From contig CANQCX010000002.1 of the NCBI GenBank assembly GCA_947591115.1, positions 1 through 35,396 of the forward strand: DNA of 35,396 nucleotides, read 5' to 3'. The notes beneath the pieces were generated by a model. It did not search any database and was not told the origin of the DNA. It was given only the letters and a program-made list of their open reading frames with translations. How positions within the stretch are numbered: position 1 is the first letter of the stretch; each line of letters starts with the position of its first letter. The position numbers and the translations under genes are program-made. Positions 8,784-16,198 of this stretch are shown in pieces. This DNA is from an uncultured Lachnospiraceae bacterium (GTDB lineage: Bacteria; Bacillota; Clostridia; Lachnospirales; Lachnospiraceae).

Positions 8784-9188
8784 ATGAACAAGATCAATAA
8801 TTCGTTTGCCAGCATTGAACAGGTAACGGATCAATATTTTTCCCAGAACAAGGTTAAGAGAGACGGGATCGCTGCCGATGTATCTTTTGAAGATGTTTTA
8901 CGGCAGAAGCAAAGCCGGCAGGTCATGGAAAATTCATCCTTAAAGTTTTCCAAACATGCATCCATGAGGCTTTTAGACCGGAAGATCAATCTTACCGAAA
9001 CGCAGAATGCGCGGCTGGAGAATGGAGTGAGGCAGGCAGACGAGAAAGGAATTCAGGAATCCCTTGTTCTGATCGATTCGCTGGCGTTTATCGTAAACGT
9101 ACCGAACCGTACGGTAGTAACCGCAATGGATCAGACAGAAACAAACGGCAACATATTTACAAATATTGACGGCGCAGTCATTATGTAG
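8784..9188 (+). CDS. TIGR02530-type flagellar operon protein
   Basis: About 134 aa from ATG 8784, chosen because AGGAGGTG at 8771-8778 fits it; the frame also opens at an upstream GTG 8778 inside that site. The core LKFSKHASMRLLDRKINLT, then GIQESLVLIDSLAFIVNVPNRTVVTA, and the FTNIDGAVIM end match the conserved family found next to flgD and flgE in many Firmicutes and spirochetes (TIGR02530, from memory). It is small and soluble with no signal peptide. No function is established that I can name; the position between the hook cap and hook genes suggests a hook assembly or export role. Confidence 0.85.
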   Translation: MNKINNSFASIEQVTDQYFSQNKVKRDGIAADVSFEDVLRQKQSRQVMENSSLKFSKHASMRLLDRKINLTETQNARLENGVRQADEKGIQESLVLIDSLAFIVNVPNRTVVTAMDQTETNGNIFTNIDGAVIM

Positions 9189-9272
9189 CTGGACCTTAAC
9201 GGAAGCTGTAGTTCCCGACTGACAGAAGGAACAAAACAGACTCCGCCGTCTTTAACAGGAGGTCAACCAACT

Positions 9273-10727
9273 ATGATGAGATCATTGTATTCTGCTGTGT
9301 CCGGACTGAAGACACATCAGACAAGAATGGACGTTATCGGTAACAACATTTCAAACGTCAACACCGAAGCATTTAAGGCTTCTCATGTAACTTTCAGTGA
9401 AATTATGTATCAGACCACTTCCAGCGCTTCCGGCGGAAACGGAGCGGTAGGCGTAGGTGGAAAAAACGCAAAGCAGATCGGTCTTGGAACCTCCGTAGGC
9501 TCCACCACCATAAACATTACGGGAGCGGGCGCTGCGGAATCGACCGGAAACGCATTTGACTTAAGACTTTCCGACAGCCAGTCCACCAACTTCTTTATCG
9601 TAAGCGACGGAACCAATACCATGTTTACGCGTGCAGGCTCCTTCTATGTAGACGGAAACGGCTATCTGTGCATGAGCTCTACCGGATATACTCTGATGGG
9701 CTGGCAGGTAGACGATACGGGAGAGATCCGCAAGGACACCGTATCATCGCTTCAGGTCATGGCTCCGGGGAATCAGACTTCCGCTCCGGAGGCGACCATG
9801 CAGGCTTATGTATCCGGCGTATTGGACAAAAACGATCCGAACGTACTTGGCGAGGACGGCTATGTAATGGCGATCGGCTTCTATGACAGTCTGGGATATG
9901 CCTATACCGCAAAATTTGCGACCAAGCCGGTTCTGGATGCAGACGGAGAGATCGTAAAAGGCCAGTATACGGTAGAATTGACCGATATCATCGATTCGGA
10001 GAACAAATCCATTATGAAGGATCCGACAGACGTAACGGGCGAGACCTATCTTCCGGGACGCGGACCGATGGATCTGTTTTCTACAACGAACGCAAACGGA
10101 AATTCGGTTCCGTACGTCATGACCTATGACAATAACAAAGGTACGTTCGTAGGAATCGGCGCGGACGGCAATGCAACCGAACCTTCCGCGATGCTGAATC
10201 TTGCAGAGGTATTTTTGAACGAGACCTCGGAAGACGGATTTACCCAGAGTAATTTCCGCAATATCGAGATTGATTTTTCCCGCAGCATGAACTATGACAA
10301 CGGCGGCGTTTCCACGATGAAGGGATTAAAGGGTTCCTCCACCGGAGACGGCGCAGGAAAGAAATTAGGCGCGCTGACCGGAATTTCGGTCAACGGAGAC
10401 GGAAGAGTATACGGTTCCTATGACAACGGCAATACCGTATTGCTCTGCCAGATCGCGGTTGCGCAGTTTGCCAACGCCTCCGGTCTGGAAAAAGTCGGGG
10501 ATAACTGCTACATGACGACCTTGAACTCGGGCGAGTTCGACGGGATCGGAATCGAGATTTCCGCAGACGGAAGCTCCATGACGACGGGCGAACTGGAAAT
10601 GTCCAACGTCGATCTGTCCGGACAGTTTACGGATATGATCATTACCCAGCGTGGTTTTCAGGCAAATTCACGTGTTATCACAGTTTCCGATACGCTTCTG
10701 GAAGAGCTGATCAACCTGAAACGATAA
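9273..10727 (+). CDS. flgE: Flagellar hook protein FlgE
   Basis: 484 aa. It polymerises into the hook, the universal joint between rod and filament. The N-terminal D0 helix is MMRSLYSAVSGLKTHQTRMD followed by VIGNNISNVNTEAFK, the classic rod/hook signature. The C-terminal helix ends with MIITQRGFQANSRVITVSDT and LLEELINLKR. The middle is Gly/Asp/Thr-rich, as in hook D1/D2 domains. AGGAGGT at 9257-9263 supports ATG 9273; ATG 9276 is possible. It is followed by a 240 bp intergenic region with terminator and promoter signals, so it is probably the last gene of its transcription unit. The flbD gene often found after flgE in Firmicutes is absent. Confidence 0.96.
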   Translation: MMRSLYSAVSGLKTHQTRMDVIGNNISNVNTEAFKASHVTFSEIMYQTTSSASGGNGAVGVGGKNAKQIGLGTSVGSTTINITGAGAAESTGNAFDLRLSDSQSTNFFIVSDGTNTMFTRAGSFYVDGNGYLCMSSTGYTLMGWQVDDTGEIRKDTVSSLQVMAPGNQTSAPEATMQAYVSGVLDKNDPNVLGEDGYVMAIGFYDSLGYAYTAKFATKPVLDADGEIVKGQYTVELTDIIDSENKSIMKDPTDVTGETYLPGRGPMDLFSTTNANGNSVPYVMTYDNNKGTFVGIGADGNATEPSAMLNLAEVFLNETSEDGFTQSNFRNIEIDFSRSMNYDNGGVSTMKGLKGSSTGDGAGKKLGALTGISVNGDGRVYGSYDNGNTVLLCQIAVAQFANASGLEKVGDNCYMTTLNSGEFDGIGIEISADGSSMTTGELEMSNVDLSGQFTDMIITQRGFQANSRVITVSDTLLEELINLKR

Positions 10728-10738
10728 GAAACAGCCGG

Positions 10739-10763
10739 TAAAATAAAAAATACATTCCGATAT
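10739..10763 (+). promoter_or_regulatory. Candidate sigma-28 (FliA/SigD) promoter downstream of flgE
   Basis: TAAA at 10739-10742 is followed after 14 bases by CCGATAT at 10757-10763. This matches the B. subtilis SigD -10 (GCCGATAT, here without the leading G) and its -35 (TAAA), with spacing about two bases shorter than the common value. It is the only such element I saw in a non-coding position. The -10 overlaps the left arm of the hairpin at 10759-10795, so the match could be incidental to that palindrome. The expected start would be near 10770. Confidence 0.35.
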
Positions 10764-10795
10764 TGGGGGACGGCATCCTGTCGTTCCCCAATATC
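10759..10795 (+). other. Strong intergenic hairpin after flgE
   Basis: GATATTGGGG (10759-10768) pairs with CCCCAATATC (10786-10795). The stem continues inward through GACG/CGTT with one G-T pair, giving a stem of about 14 bp and a 9-base loop. No T-tract follows directly. It could be the 3' stabilising end of the flgE message or a weak terminator working with the next hairpin. Confidence 0.75.
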
Positions 10796-10808
10796 CGGTA
10801 TGGAACAG

Positions 10809-10848
10809 GTGTCATACGATTTTACAAAATCAAAATGACACTTTTTTT
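10809..10848 (+). terminator. Rho-independent terminator between flgE and motA
   Basis: GTGTCAT (10809-10815) pairs perfectly with ATGACAC (10835-10841), with an inner GATTT/AAATC helix, and is followed at once by seven T (10842-10848). The stem is moderately AT-rich. It would end the flgC-flgE transcript, at least in part. An alternative small pairing of GTATG with CATAC just upstream overlaps its left arm. Confidence 0.7.
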
Positions 10849-10869
10849 CTTTATTAGACAAAAAGGAAG

Positions 10870-10898
10870 TAGACAAGAAGACGAAAGTTTAGTAAAAT
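10870..10898 (+). promoter_or_regulatory. Sigma-A-type promoter for motA
   Basis: TAGACA (10870-10875, five of six to TTGACA) is followed after exactly 17 bases by TAAAAT (10893-10898, five of six to TATAAT). It lies just after the terminator and about 70 bases before the motA start. This suggests that motA and the genes after it can be transcribed independently of the upstream genes. Confidence 0.6.
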
Positions 10899-10967
10899 CA
10901 TGTAAAAGGGTTTTTGTGGCGTATTGCGTCTGTTTGCCCTAAAACAAGAAAATGGAAGGTGTTTTCA

Positions 10968-11759
10968 GTGGATCTAGCGACTCTTATAGGTGTTATCGTT
11001 GGCTTTGCCATGGTTATTTTCGGAATTGTCTGGGGGAATGGCCCGTCAGCGCTGTGGAGCTTTGTGGACGTGCCGTCCATCATTATTACGATCGGAGGCT
11101 CTATTACCAGTGTACTGACCAGCCATAAGCTTCCGGATTTCATAGCAGGCCTGAAATCAATTTCCCTGCCTTTTAAAAATAAAATCATGGATCCGGCGGC
11201 TACGATCAAGACGATCATCGATATGTCGAATGTCGGCCGGAAAGAGGGACTTCTGGCATTGGAGGAAGCGGCGAGCAATATTGAGGACGACTTTTTGAAA
11301 AAGGGAATCATGCTTGTCGTTGACGGTACGGATCCGGATCTGGTGCGTGGAATTCTGGAGACCGATCTGGTATGTCTGGAGGATCGTCATAAGAAAGTCA
11401 GAGGTTTCTGGGAGAAATGGGCGGAAATGGGTCCTGCGTGGGGTATGATCGGTACCCTGATCGGATTGATCAACATGTTAAAGACGCTGGATGATCCGTC
11501 TACGATCGGTCCGTCCATGTCGGTTGCTTTGGTAACGACCTTATACGGCTCGCTGATCGCCAACTGGCTCTGCAGTCCGATTGCGTCCAAGCTGAAAGCA
11601 AACAGCGATATGGAGATGGTCATACGTGAGATTACCATTGAAGGTCTTTTGTCCATTCAGGCAGGAGAAAATCCTCGTGTCATTGAGGAAAAACTGAAGT
11701 CCTTCCTTGCGCCTTCTGCACGAAACAACATGAATGAAGAGGCCGGGGGTGAAGAATAG
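10968..11759 (+). CDS. motA: Flagellar motor stator protein MotA
   Basis: About 263 aa from GTG 10968, chosen because GGAAGGTG (10954-10961) lies 6 bases upstream and the protein then begins with the family-typical VDLATLIGVIVGF helix; the open frame reaches back to 10914. MotA forms the ring around MotB and generates torque against FliG using ion flow. Four membrane segments are visible: near residues 3-22 and 30-50, then the pair near 148-170 (PAWGMIGTLIGLINML) and 178-205. The large cytoplasmic loop lies between the second and third. The gene overlaps motB by one base (TAGTG), so the two are translationally coupled. Confidence 0.95.
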   Translation: MDLATLIGVIVGFAMVIFGIVWGNGPSALWSFVDVPSIIITIGGSITSVLTSHKLPDFIAGLKSISLPFKNKIMDPAATIKTIIDMSNVGRKEGLLALEEAASNIEDDFLKKGIMLVVDGTDPDLVRGILETDLVCLEDRHKKVRGFWEKWAEMGPAWGMIGTLIGLINMLKTLDDPSTIGPSMSVALVTTLYGSLIANWLCSPIASKLKANSDMEMVIREITIEGLLSIQAGENPRVIEEKLKSFLAPSARNNMNEEAGGEE

Positions 11760-12577
11760 TGGCAAAGAAAAGAAGTGAAGATGCTCCAAAAGGCTCGCCT
11801 GCATGGATGTCCACTTTTTCGGATCTGATGAATCTGCTGCTGTGCTTTTTCGTACTTTTGTTCTCCATGTCCTCGGTCGATGTGGATAAGTTCCAGCAGA
11901 TGATCGCCTCCCTGCAGAATACCATCAGTATTTTCCCGCAGGGCGATATGAGCATCGGCGACGGACAGATGGTCGGAGCCGGCGTAAGACAGTTGGAATT
12001 TCTGGATTCCTATTACAACGAGATGGCAAACTCCAAGAGCGAGGACGACGGAGAGTCCGAGGGAGGAGGCAATACTGTTTACGAGCAGTACAAAGAAGAA
12101 GCGCTTCAGGAATCGGAGCGCATGGAAGAAGATATTCAGGAACAACTTGCCAATTCCGGAATTCAGAATATGGTAGAAGTAGAGTTTAATGCCGAATATG
12201 TGGAATTGAATCTAAACGGCGCGATTCTGTTTGATTCGGGAAGCGCGGATATCATTACGGAAGCATATCCGATGGTGGATAAGATCGGAACGATTCTGGA
12301 GGGATATAAGGAGAATATCATCGAAGTGGAAGGACATACGGACAATGTGCCGATTTCCTCCCAGCGCTATGAAAGCAACGATGTACTGTCCATGTATCGG
12401 GCGCTGTCCGTAGCAAACTACATCCGTTCGATTACGGATATCGACCCGTCCCATATTAAATCCTCCGGACGCGGCGATTATGTTCCGATCGCGGACAATT
12501 CCACGCCGGAAGGAAGAGCGCGCAACAGGCGCGTAGTCATTAAGATCTATAATTCCTATAATTCGGATATAGACTAG
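11759..12577 (+). CDS. motB: Flagellar motor stator protein MotB
   Basis: 272 aa. It starts at a GTG whose first base is the last base of the motA stop codon. One N-terminal membrane helix (about 19-40) follows PAWMSTFSDLMNLLLCFF; Asp22 in FSDLMNLL is the conserved ion-binding residue. A Ser/Glu/Gly-rich spacer (about 75-110) separates it from a C-terminal OmpA-like peptidoglycan-binding domain with VEGHTDNVPISS and the ending ARNRRVVIKI. This anchors the stator to the cell wall. Whether the motor uses protons or sodium ions cannot be decided here. Confidence 0.96.
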   Translation: MAKKRSEDAPKGSPAWMSTFSDLMNLLLCFFVLLFSMSSVDVDKFQQMIASLQNTISIFPQGDMSIGDGQMVGAGVRQLEFLDSYYNEMANSKSEDDGESEGGGNTVYEQYKEEALQESERMEEDIQEQLANSGIQNMVEVEFNAEYVELNLNGAILFDSGSADIITEAYPMVDKIGTILEGYKENIIEVEGHTDNVPISSQRYESNDVLSMYRALSVANYIRSITDIDPSHIKSSGRGDYVPIADNSTPEGRARNRRVVIKIYNSYNSDID

Positions 12578-12602
12578 AACAGACGAGGAGAGGAACAGCA
12601 TT

Positions 12603-13127
12603 ATGAAAAAAAATTTGATTTCCGTAATTATTCTTGCACTGGTATTTGCAAACTTTGTTTTGACGGCGCTTTTGATCTTTACGGTGCTGCCGGAGACGAA
12701 CAAGGCGAATGAAATGATCGAAAAAGTATGCAGTGCGATTGATCTGGAGTTAAACAGCGGAGCGGGAACCGGAATCAGCAATATTCCGATCGAACAGATC
12801 GAAAGCTACGCGGTAAACGGCGGAGAATCCATGACGATCAACTTTGCATCGTCCGGAGAAAATGAGGATTCGCATTATGCAATGCTTTCCATTACGCTTT
12901 CGTTGAATACCAAGAGCGACAACTACGAAAAATATACGCCGGAGGTTCTGTCCGCAAAGGATGACATCATCCGCGACAGCATTAACCGGATTGTTGGAAA
13001 TTATACGTTAGAAGAGTTTAATGCGGATAAAGAAGCCGTTCAAAAAGAAATTTTGGCGGAAATGCAGAGTAAATTCGGCTCGGATTATATTGTTGCCGTA
13101 AATTTCTCGCAAATCACAACGAGCTAA
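12603..13127 (+). CDS. fliL: Flagellar basal body-associated protein FliL
   Basis: 174 aa. One N-terminal membrane helix (about 5-27, LISVIILALVFANFVLTALLIF) is followed by an extracytoplasmic domain ending in a conserved helix and strand with RDSINRIVGNYTLEEF near 126-141. FliL is a stator-associated protein supporting torque and stator stability. A GAGGAGAGG site precedes the ATG. The position directly after motAB and before fliM fits; in B. subtilis fliL also precedes fliM. Sequence conservation is modest, so context carries part of the call. Two hairpins follow the stop. Confidence 0.87.
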   Translation: MKKNLISVIILALVFANFVLTALLIFTVLPETNKANEMIEKVCSAIDLELNSGAGTGISNIPIEQIESYAVNGGESMTINFASSGENEDSHYAMLSITLSLNTKSDNYEKYTPEVLSAKDDIIRDSINRIVGNYTLEEFNADKEAVQKEILAEMQSKFGSDYIVAVNFSQITTS

Positions 13128-13131
13128 GCAA

Positions 13132-13166
13132 ATACAGAAAGCCTGCCGCCGGCAGTCTTTCTGTAT
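13132..13166 (+). other. Strong hairpin between fliL and fliM (first)
   Basis: ATACAGAAAG (13132-13141) pairs perfectly with CTTTCTGTAT (13157-13166). Inside, CTGCC (13143-13147) pairs with GGCAG (13151-13155) around a 3-base loop. That gives 15 base pairs with a single C/T mismatch. No T-run follows, so it is not a typical terminator. It may be a processing or stability element within the message. Confidence 0.8.
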
Positions 13167-13180
13167 ACTATGGTATTTAG

Positions 13181-13212
13181 AAGACTAACTGCGGGTTCCT
13201 GCGGTTAGTCTT
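13181..13212 (+). other. Second hairpin between fliL and fliM
   Basis: AAGACTAAC (13181-13189) pairs with GTTAGTCTT (13204-13212), and the stem continues inward through TGCGG/CTGCG with G-T pairs, giving about 14 pairs. It ends 29 bases before the fliM start and leaves the fliM ribosome binding site (GGGTGGTGA) free. It is followed by TATCA rather than a T-tract. Confidence 0.75.
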
Positions 13213-13241
13213 ATCATGCGGTTATGGGTGGTGAAATTTAG

Positions 13242-14222
13242 ATGGGTGATGTTTTATCCCAAAATGAGATTGACAGTTTACTTGCGGCATTAAACAGCGG
13301 TGAATTAGATGTAGAAGAAATTAAAGAAAATGGCGAGAAACAAGTAAAAGATTATGATTTTGCCCGTCCGTCGAAGTTTTCCAAAGAGCATCTCCGTACT
13401 CTGGAAATTATATTTGAGCATTATGGGCGTCTGCTTTCCACGAATCTTCCGGTCTATCTGAGGAAAAACGTTCAGGTGGAAGTGATGAACTCGGAAGCGG
13501 TCACATATTCCGAATTTACCAATGCATTGTCCAATCCGGTTCTGCTTGGAATTGTAAATTTTGCGCCGCTCAACGGCAATATCATTATTGAAATGGCGTC
13601 GAATCTGGGATATGCGATTGTAGACCGTATGCTGGGAGGTCAGGGAGACGTACTTGACAAGATTCGGGATTTTTCTGAGATCGAATTGCTTATTATAGAG
13701 CGTATCATTGTCGTCTGTGTCAACCTGATACGGGAGCCCTGGGCCAACGTGGCGAGCGTGCATCCGAGATTGGAGCGGATCGAGACGAATTCCCAGTATG
13801 CGCAGATCATTTCCCCGAGCGAAATGATCGCAATTGTAACGATGAATATCCGGATCGGTACGGTGGAGGGACTTATGAATATCTGTCTTCCGTATCTGAC
13901 GCTGGAGGATATCATAGACAAGCTGAATACCAAATACTGGTATTCCAATATGCAGAATCAGGATGAGACAAACTATGCGGATGCGATCGAGTCGCTGATC
14001 CAGCGCGCCAAGATTCCGGTCAAGGCGGTATTGGGAAACAGTATCATTTCAGTCAGTGATTTTGCGGGACTGCAGCCGGGCGATATCATCCGGCTGGATC
14101 GCAAAGTAGAAGAAGAACTGGACGTATATGTCGGAAATATTCGGAAATTTACTGCATTGCCGGGAGCATCCGGCGATGATTATGCAGTTAGGATCACTTC
14201 GGTGATCAGAGAGGAGCAATAG
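13242..14222 (+). CDS. fliM: Flagellar motor switch protein FliM
   Basis: 326 aa, typical length. FliM forms the middle of the C-ring and binds phosphorylated CheY. The N-terminal CheY-binding peptide is visible (VLSQNEIDSLLAAL, residues 4-17). The middle CheC-like domain begins near 45 (RTLEIIFEHYGRLLSTNLPV), and the C-terminal SpoA domain (about 250-326) has IPVKAVLGNSIISVSDFAGL and LQPGDIIRLDR. GGGTGGTGA is 7 bases before the ATG. The fliY start follows the stop by 4 bp. Nothing is missing from the family pattern. Confidence 0.97.
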   Translation: MGDVLSQNEIDSLLAALNSGELDVEEIKENGEKQVKDYDFARPSKFSKEHLRTLEIIFEHYGRLLSTNLPVYLRKNVQVEVMNSEAVTYSEFTNALSNPVLLGIVNFAPLNGNIIIEMASNLGYAIVDRMLGGQGDVLDKIRDFSEIELLIIERIIVVCVNLIREPWANVASVHPRLERIETNSQYAQIISPSEMIAIVTMNIRIGTVEGLMNICLPYLTLEDIIDKLNTKYWYSNMQNQDETNYADAIESLIQRAKIPVKAVLGNSIISVSDFAGLQPGDIIRLDRKVEEELDVYVGNIRKFTALPGASGDDYAVRITSVIREEQ

Positions 14223-14226
14223 AAGT

Positions 14227-15429
14227 ATGGATGGATTATCGCAGAATGAGATCAATGCGTTGCTGAACGATCCGGGGGCGTTATCTGCGGGCGGCGAGGA
14301 GATGCTTACCGAAGAAGAAAAAGACGCGATCGGAGAGATCGCCAATATCAGCATGGGGACGGCGGCAACGACATTATTTTCGCTGGTAAACAGAAGGGTT
14401 GATATATCGACGCCGAGGGTTTCGATGACCACATGGGACGAGATCACGCAGCAATACGAAAAACCCTGTGTGTTTATCCGAATTGAATATACGGTCGGAC
14501 TGGACGGAAGCAATATTCTGGTATTAAAAGAAAATGACGTTAAGATCATTACCGACCTGATGATGGGCGGCGACGGTACCAATACGGACGGAGAGCTGGG
14601 CGAGCTGCACCTTAGCGCGATCAGCGAAGCGATGAACCAGATGATGGGTTCCTCCGCGACCTCCCTGTCCTCCATGCTCAATAAAATGATCGATATCAGT
14701 CCGCCAATAGCAGATCTGGTTGATTTAAAGGACAACATCGACGAGGGACAGATCGACGAGTTTTTGACAGGATCGTTTGTAAAGATTGCATTCCGTATGG
14801 AGATCGGGGATCTGGTAGACAGCGAGATCATGCAGCTCTATCCGGTTTCCTTTGCGAGAGAAATGTGTACAAGCGTTTCCAAGAATATGGAGATTGACAA
14901 CAACAGCGTCAAAGAAGAAGCTCCTGCGGCACCGCAGCAGGCAGCTCCGCAGGCGGCAGCGCCTCAGCAGCAGGCAGCTCCACAGGCGGCTCCGCAGCCG
15001 CAGATGGCGGCGCAGCCGATGATGGGACAGCCAATGATGGGACAACCGATGATGGGACAACCGATGATGGGCAATCAAATGATGGGCGGTCAGATGATGG
15101 GACAGCCGATGGGGCAGCCGGTCAACGTACAGCCGGCGCAGTTTCAGGCGTTTAACGGCGGTATGGCGGCGGCGTTCCAGCCGGAAAACATCGATCTGAT
15201 CATGGATGTACCGCTGGAAGTAACCGTAGAACTGGGCAGAACTTCAAAATCCATTGCGGATATTTTGGATTTTGCCCCGGGCAAGATCATTGAATTGAAT
15301 AAACTTGCGGGAGAACCGATCGACGTGCTTGTCAACGGAAAATATGTCGCTAGAGGAGAAGTTGTTGTCATTGAAGAAAGTTTCGGCGTCCGCATTACGG
15401 AGATCATAAATAACGGAAAGACGCAATAG
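14227..15429 (+). CDS. fliY: Flagellar motor switch phosphatase FliY (FliN-type)
   Basis: 400 aa. It combines an N-terminal CheY-binding peptide like that of FliM (LSQNEINALL), a CheC-type phosphatase domain and a C-terminal FliN/SpoA domain (about 322-400, VPLEVTVELGRTSKSIADIL). Both CheC active-site signatures are intact: DxxxExxN at DAIGEIAN with Pro 23 residues after the Asn, and SxxxExxN at SAISEAMN with the same spacing. It should dephosphorylate CheY-P at the switch, as B. subtilis FliY does. The linker (about 235-300) is rich in Ala, Pro and Gln and contains QPMMG repeats. It is named fliN in some annotations. Confidence 0.95.
   Translation: MDGLSQNEINALLNDPGALSAGGEEMLTEEEKDAIGEIANISMGTAATTLFSLVNRRVDISTPRVSMTTWDEITQQYEKPCVFIRIEYTVGLDGSNILVLKENDVKIITDLMMGGDGTNTDGELGELHLSAISEAMNQMMGSSATSLSSMLNKMIDISPPIADLVDLKDNIDEGQIDEFLTGSFVKIAFRMEIGDLVDSEIMQLYPVSFAREMCTSVSKNMEIDNNSVKEEAPAAPQQAAPQAAAPQQQAAPQAAPQPQMAAQPMMGQPMMGQPMMGQPMMGNQMMGGQMMGQPMGQPVNVQPAQFQAFNGGMAAAFQPENIDLIMDVPLEVTVELGRTSKSIADILDFAPGKIIELNKLAGEPIDVLVNGKYVARGEVVVIEESFGVRITEIINNGKTQ
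15013..15102 (+). repeat. 15-bp QPMMG tandem repeat in fliY
   Basis: Four consecutive QPMMG units (15013-15072) are followed by the variants NQMMG and GQMMG, in the linker between the phosphatase and FliN domains. The units differ only at synonymous positions, mainly in the Gln and Pro codons, suggesting past duplication. The 15-base unit keeps the frame, so copy-number change would alter linker length only. Confidence 0.9.
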
Positions 15430-15452
15430 TTCTGGTAAAGTAGGAGATAATA

Positions 15453-15815
15453 ATGACAAAGCGTATTTTAATATGCGATGACGCGGCGGTTATGCGCATG
15501 ATGCTTAAAACAATACTGACAAAGAACGGGTATGAAGTTGTGGGCGAGGCCCACAACGGGATTGCCGCTGTGGCAAAATATCGGGAAACAAGACCGGATC
15601 TGGTCATGATGGATATTACCATGCCGGAAATGAGCGGGATCGAAGCGTTGAAGAAGATCAAGGAGATCGATCCGGATGCTGCTATTATCATGTGCTCCGC
15701 AATGGGACAGCAGATCATGGTCATTGAGTCCATTGAATCCGGAGCAAAGGATTTTATTGTAAAACCGTTTCAGGCGGAGCGTGTTTTAGAGGCAGTCAAA
15801 CGGGTAGTGGGTTGA
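15453..15815 (+). CDS. cheY: Chemotaxis response regulator CheY
   Basis: 120 aa, a single receiver domain. The acidic pocket Asp9-Asp10 (ILICDDAAVMR), the phosphoacceptor Asp54 (LVMMDITMPEMSG), a Ser in IIMCSAMGQQ and the Lys in IVKPF are all present. Phosphorylated by CheA, it binds FliM and FliY. Its position after fliY is the same as in B. subtilis. An AGGAGAT-like site precedes the ATG. The fliO start follows the TGA by one base. Confidence 0.96.
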   Translation: MTKRILICDDAAVMRMMLKTILTKNGYEVVGEAHNGIAAVAKYRETRPDLVMMDITMPEMSGIEALKKIKEIDPDAAIIMCSAMGQQIMVIESIESGAKDFIVKPFQAERVLEAVKRVVG

Positions 15816-15816
15816 T

Positions 15817-16191
15817 ATGAATATTTTGTTAGTTTCTTCTTTAGAAAGTTTTCTGCAGTTGATCGGCGTCCTTTTGATCGTCGTCTTTGTTTTATGGCTG
15901 ACGTATGCCGCTACAAAATGGATGGGCAATTATCAGAAGATGCAGAGCTGGCAGAAAAATCTGAGAATTTTAGATACCATCCGGATCGGAAATAATAAGT
16001 TTATCTGTATCGTTCAGGCAGGCATCCGCTATCTGGTCGTGGCGGTAGGAAAAGACGAGATCCACATGCTTGCGGAACTTTCGGAATCGGAATTAAGGGA
16101 TCTTTCCTTTTTAGACGAATCTCCGCAGAAAGCGCAGGGCAGCTTTCAGGAGATACTCAATCAATTAAAAGAGAAGATACCGAAGAAGTAG
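15817..16191 (+). CDS. fliO: Flagellar biosynthetic protein FliO
   Basis: 124 aa, with one membrane helix (about 10-30, LIGVLLIVVFVLWLTYAATKW) and a small cytoplasmic domain with ILDTIRIGNNKFICIVQAGIR and YLVVAVGKDEIHML, the FliO/FliZ pattern. FliO helps assemble the FliP5-FliR export gate core. It is always next to fliP, as here (7 bp apart). It begins one base after the cheY stop with no strong ribosome binding site, so translational coupling is likely. Confidence 0.9.
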   Translation: MNILLVSSLESFLQLIGVLLIVVFVLWLTYAATKWMGNYQKMQSWQKNLRILDTIRIGNNKFICIVQAGIRYLVVAVGKDEIHMLAELSESELRDLSFLDESPQKAQGSFQEILNQLKEKIPKK

Positions 16192-16198
16192 GAAGAAT

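Noticed and set aside
10800..10840. Tiny ORF in the flgE-motA gap (12 codons)
   Set aside because: No ribosome binding site, and it runs through the terminator stem.
10914..10967. N-terminal extension of motA
   Set aside because: Residues before GTG 10968 do not resemble MotA, and GGAAGGTG is well placed for the GTG.
10728..10967. c-di-GMP riboswitch (GEMM) in front of motA
   Set aside because: Such riboswitches precede flagellar genes in some Clostridia, but I could not find the conserved GEMM core and tetraloop-receptor pieces here or in the 13128-13241 gap.
13141..13169. Promoter for fliM using TATACT at 13164-13169
   Set aside because: The -10 is good, but the sequence 17 bases upstream (GCCTGC) has no -35 likeness, and the T-rich motif comes from the right arm of the hairpin.
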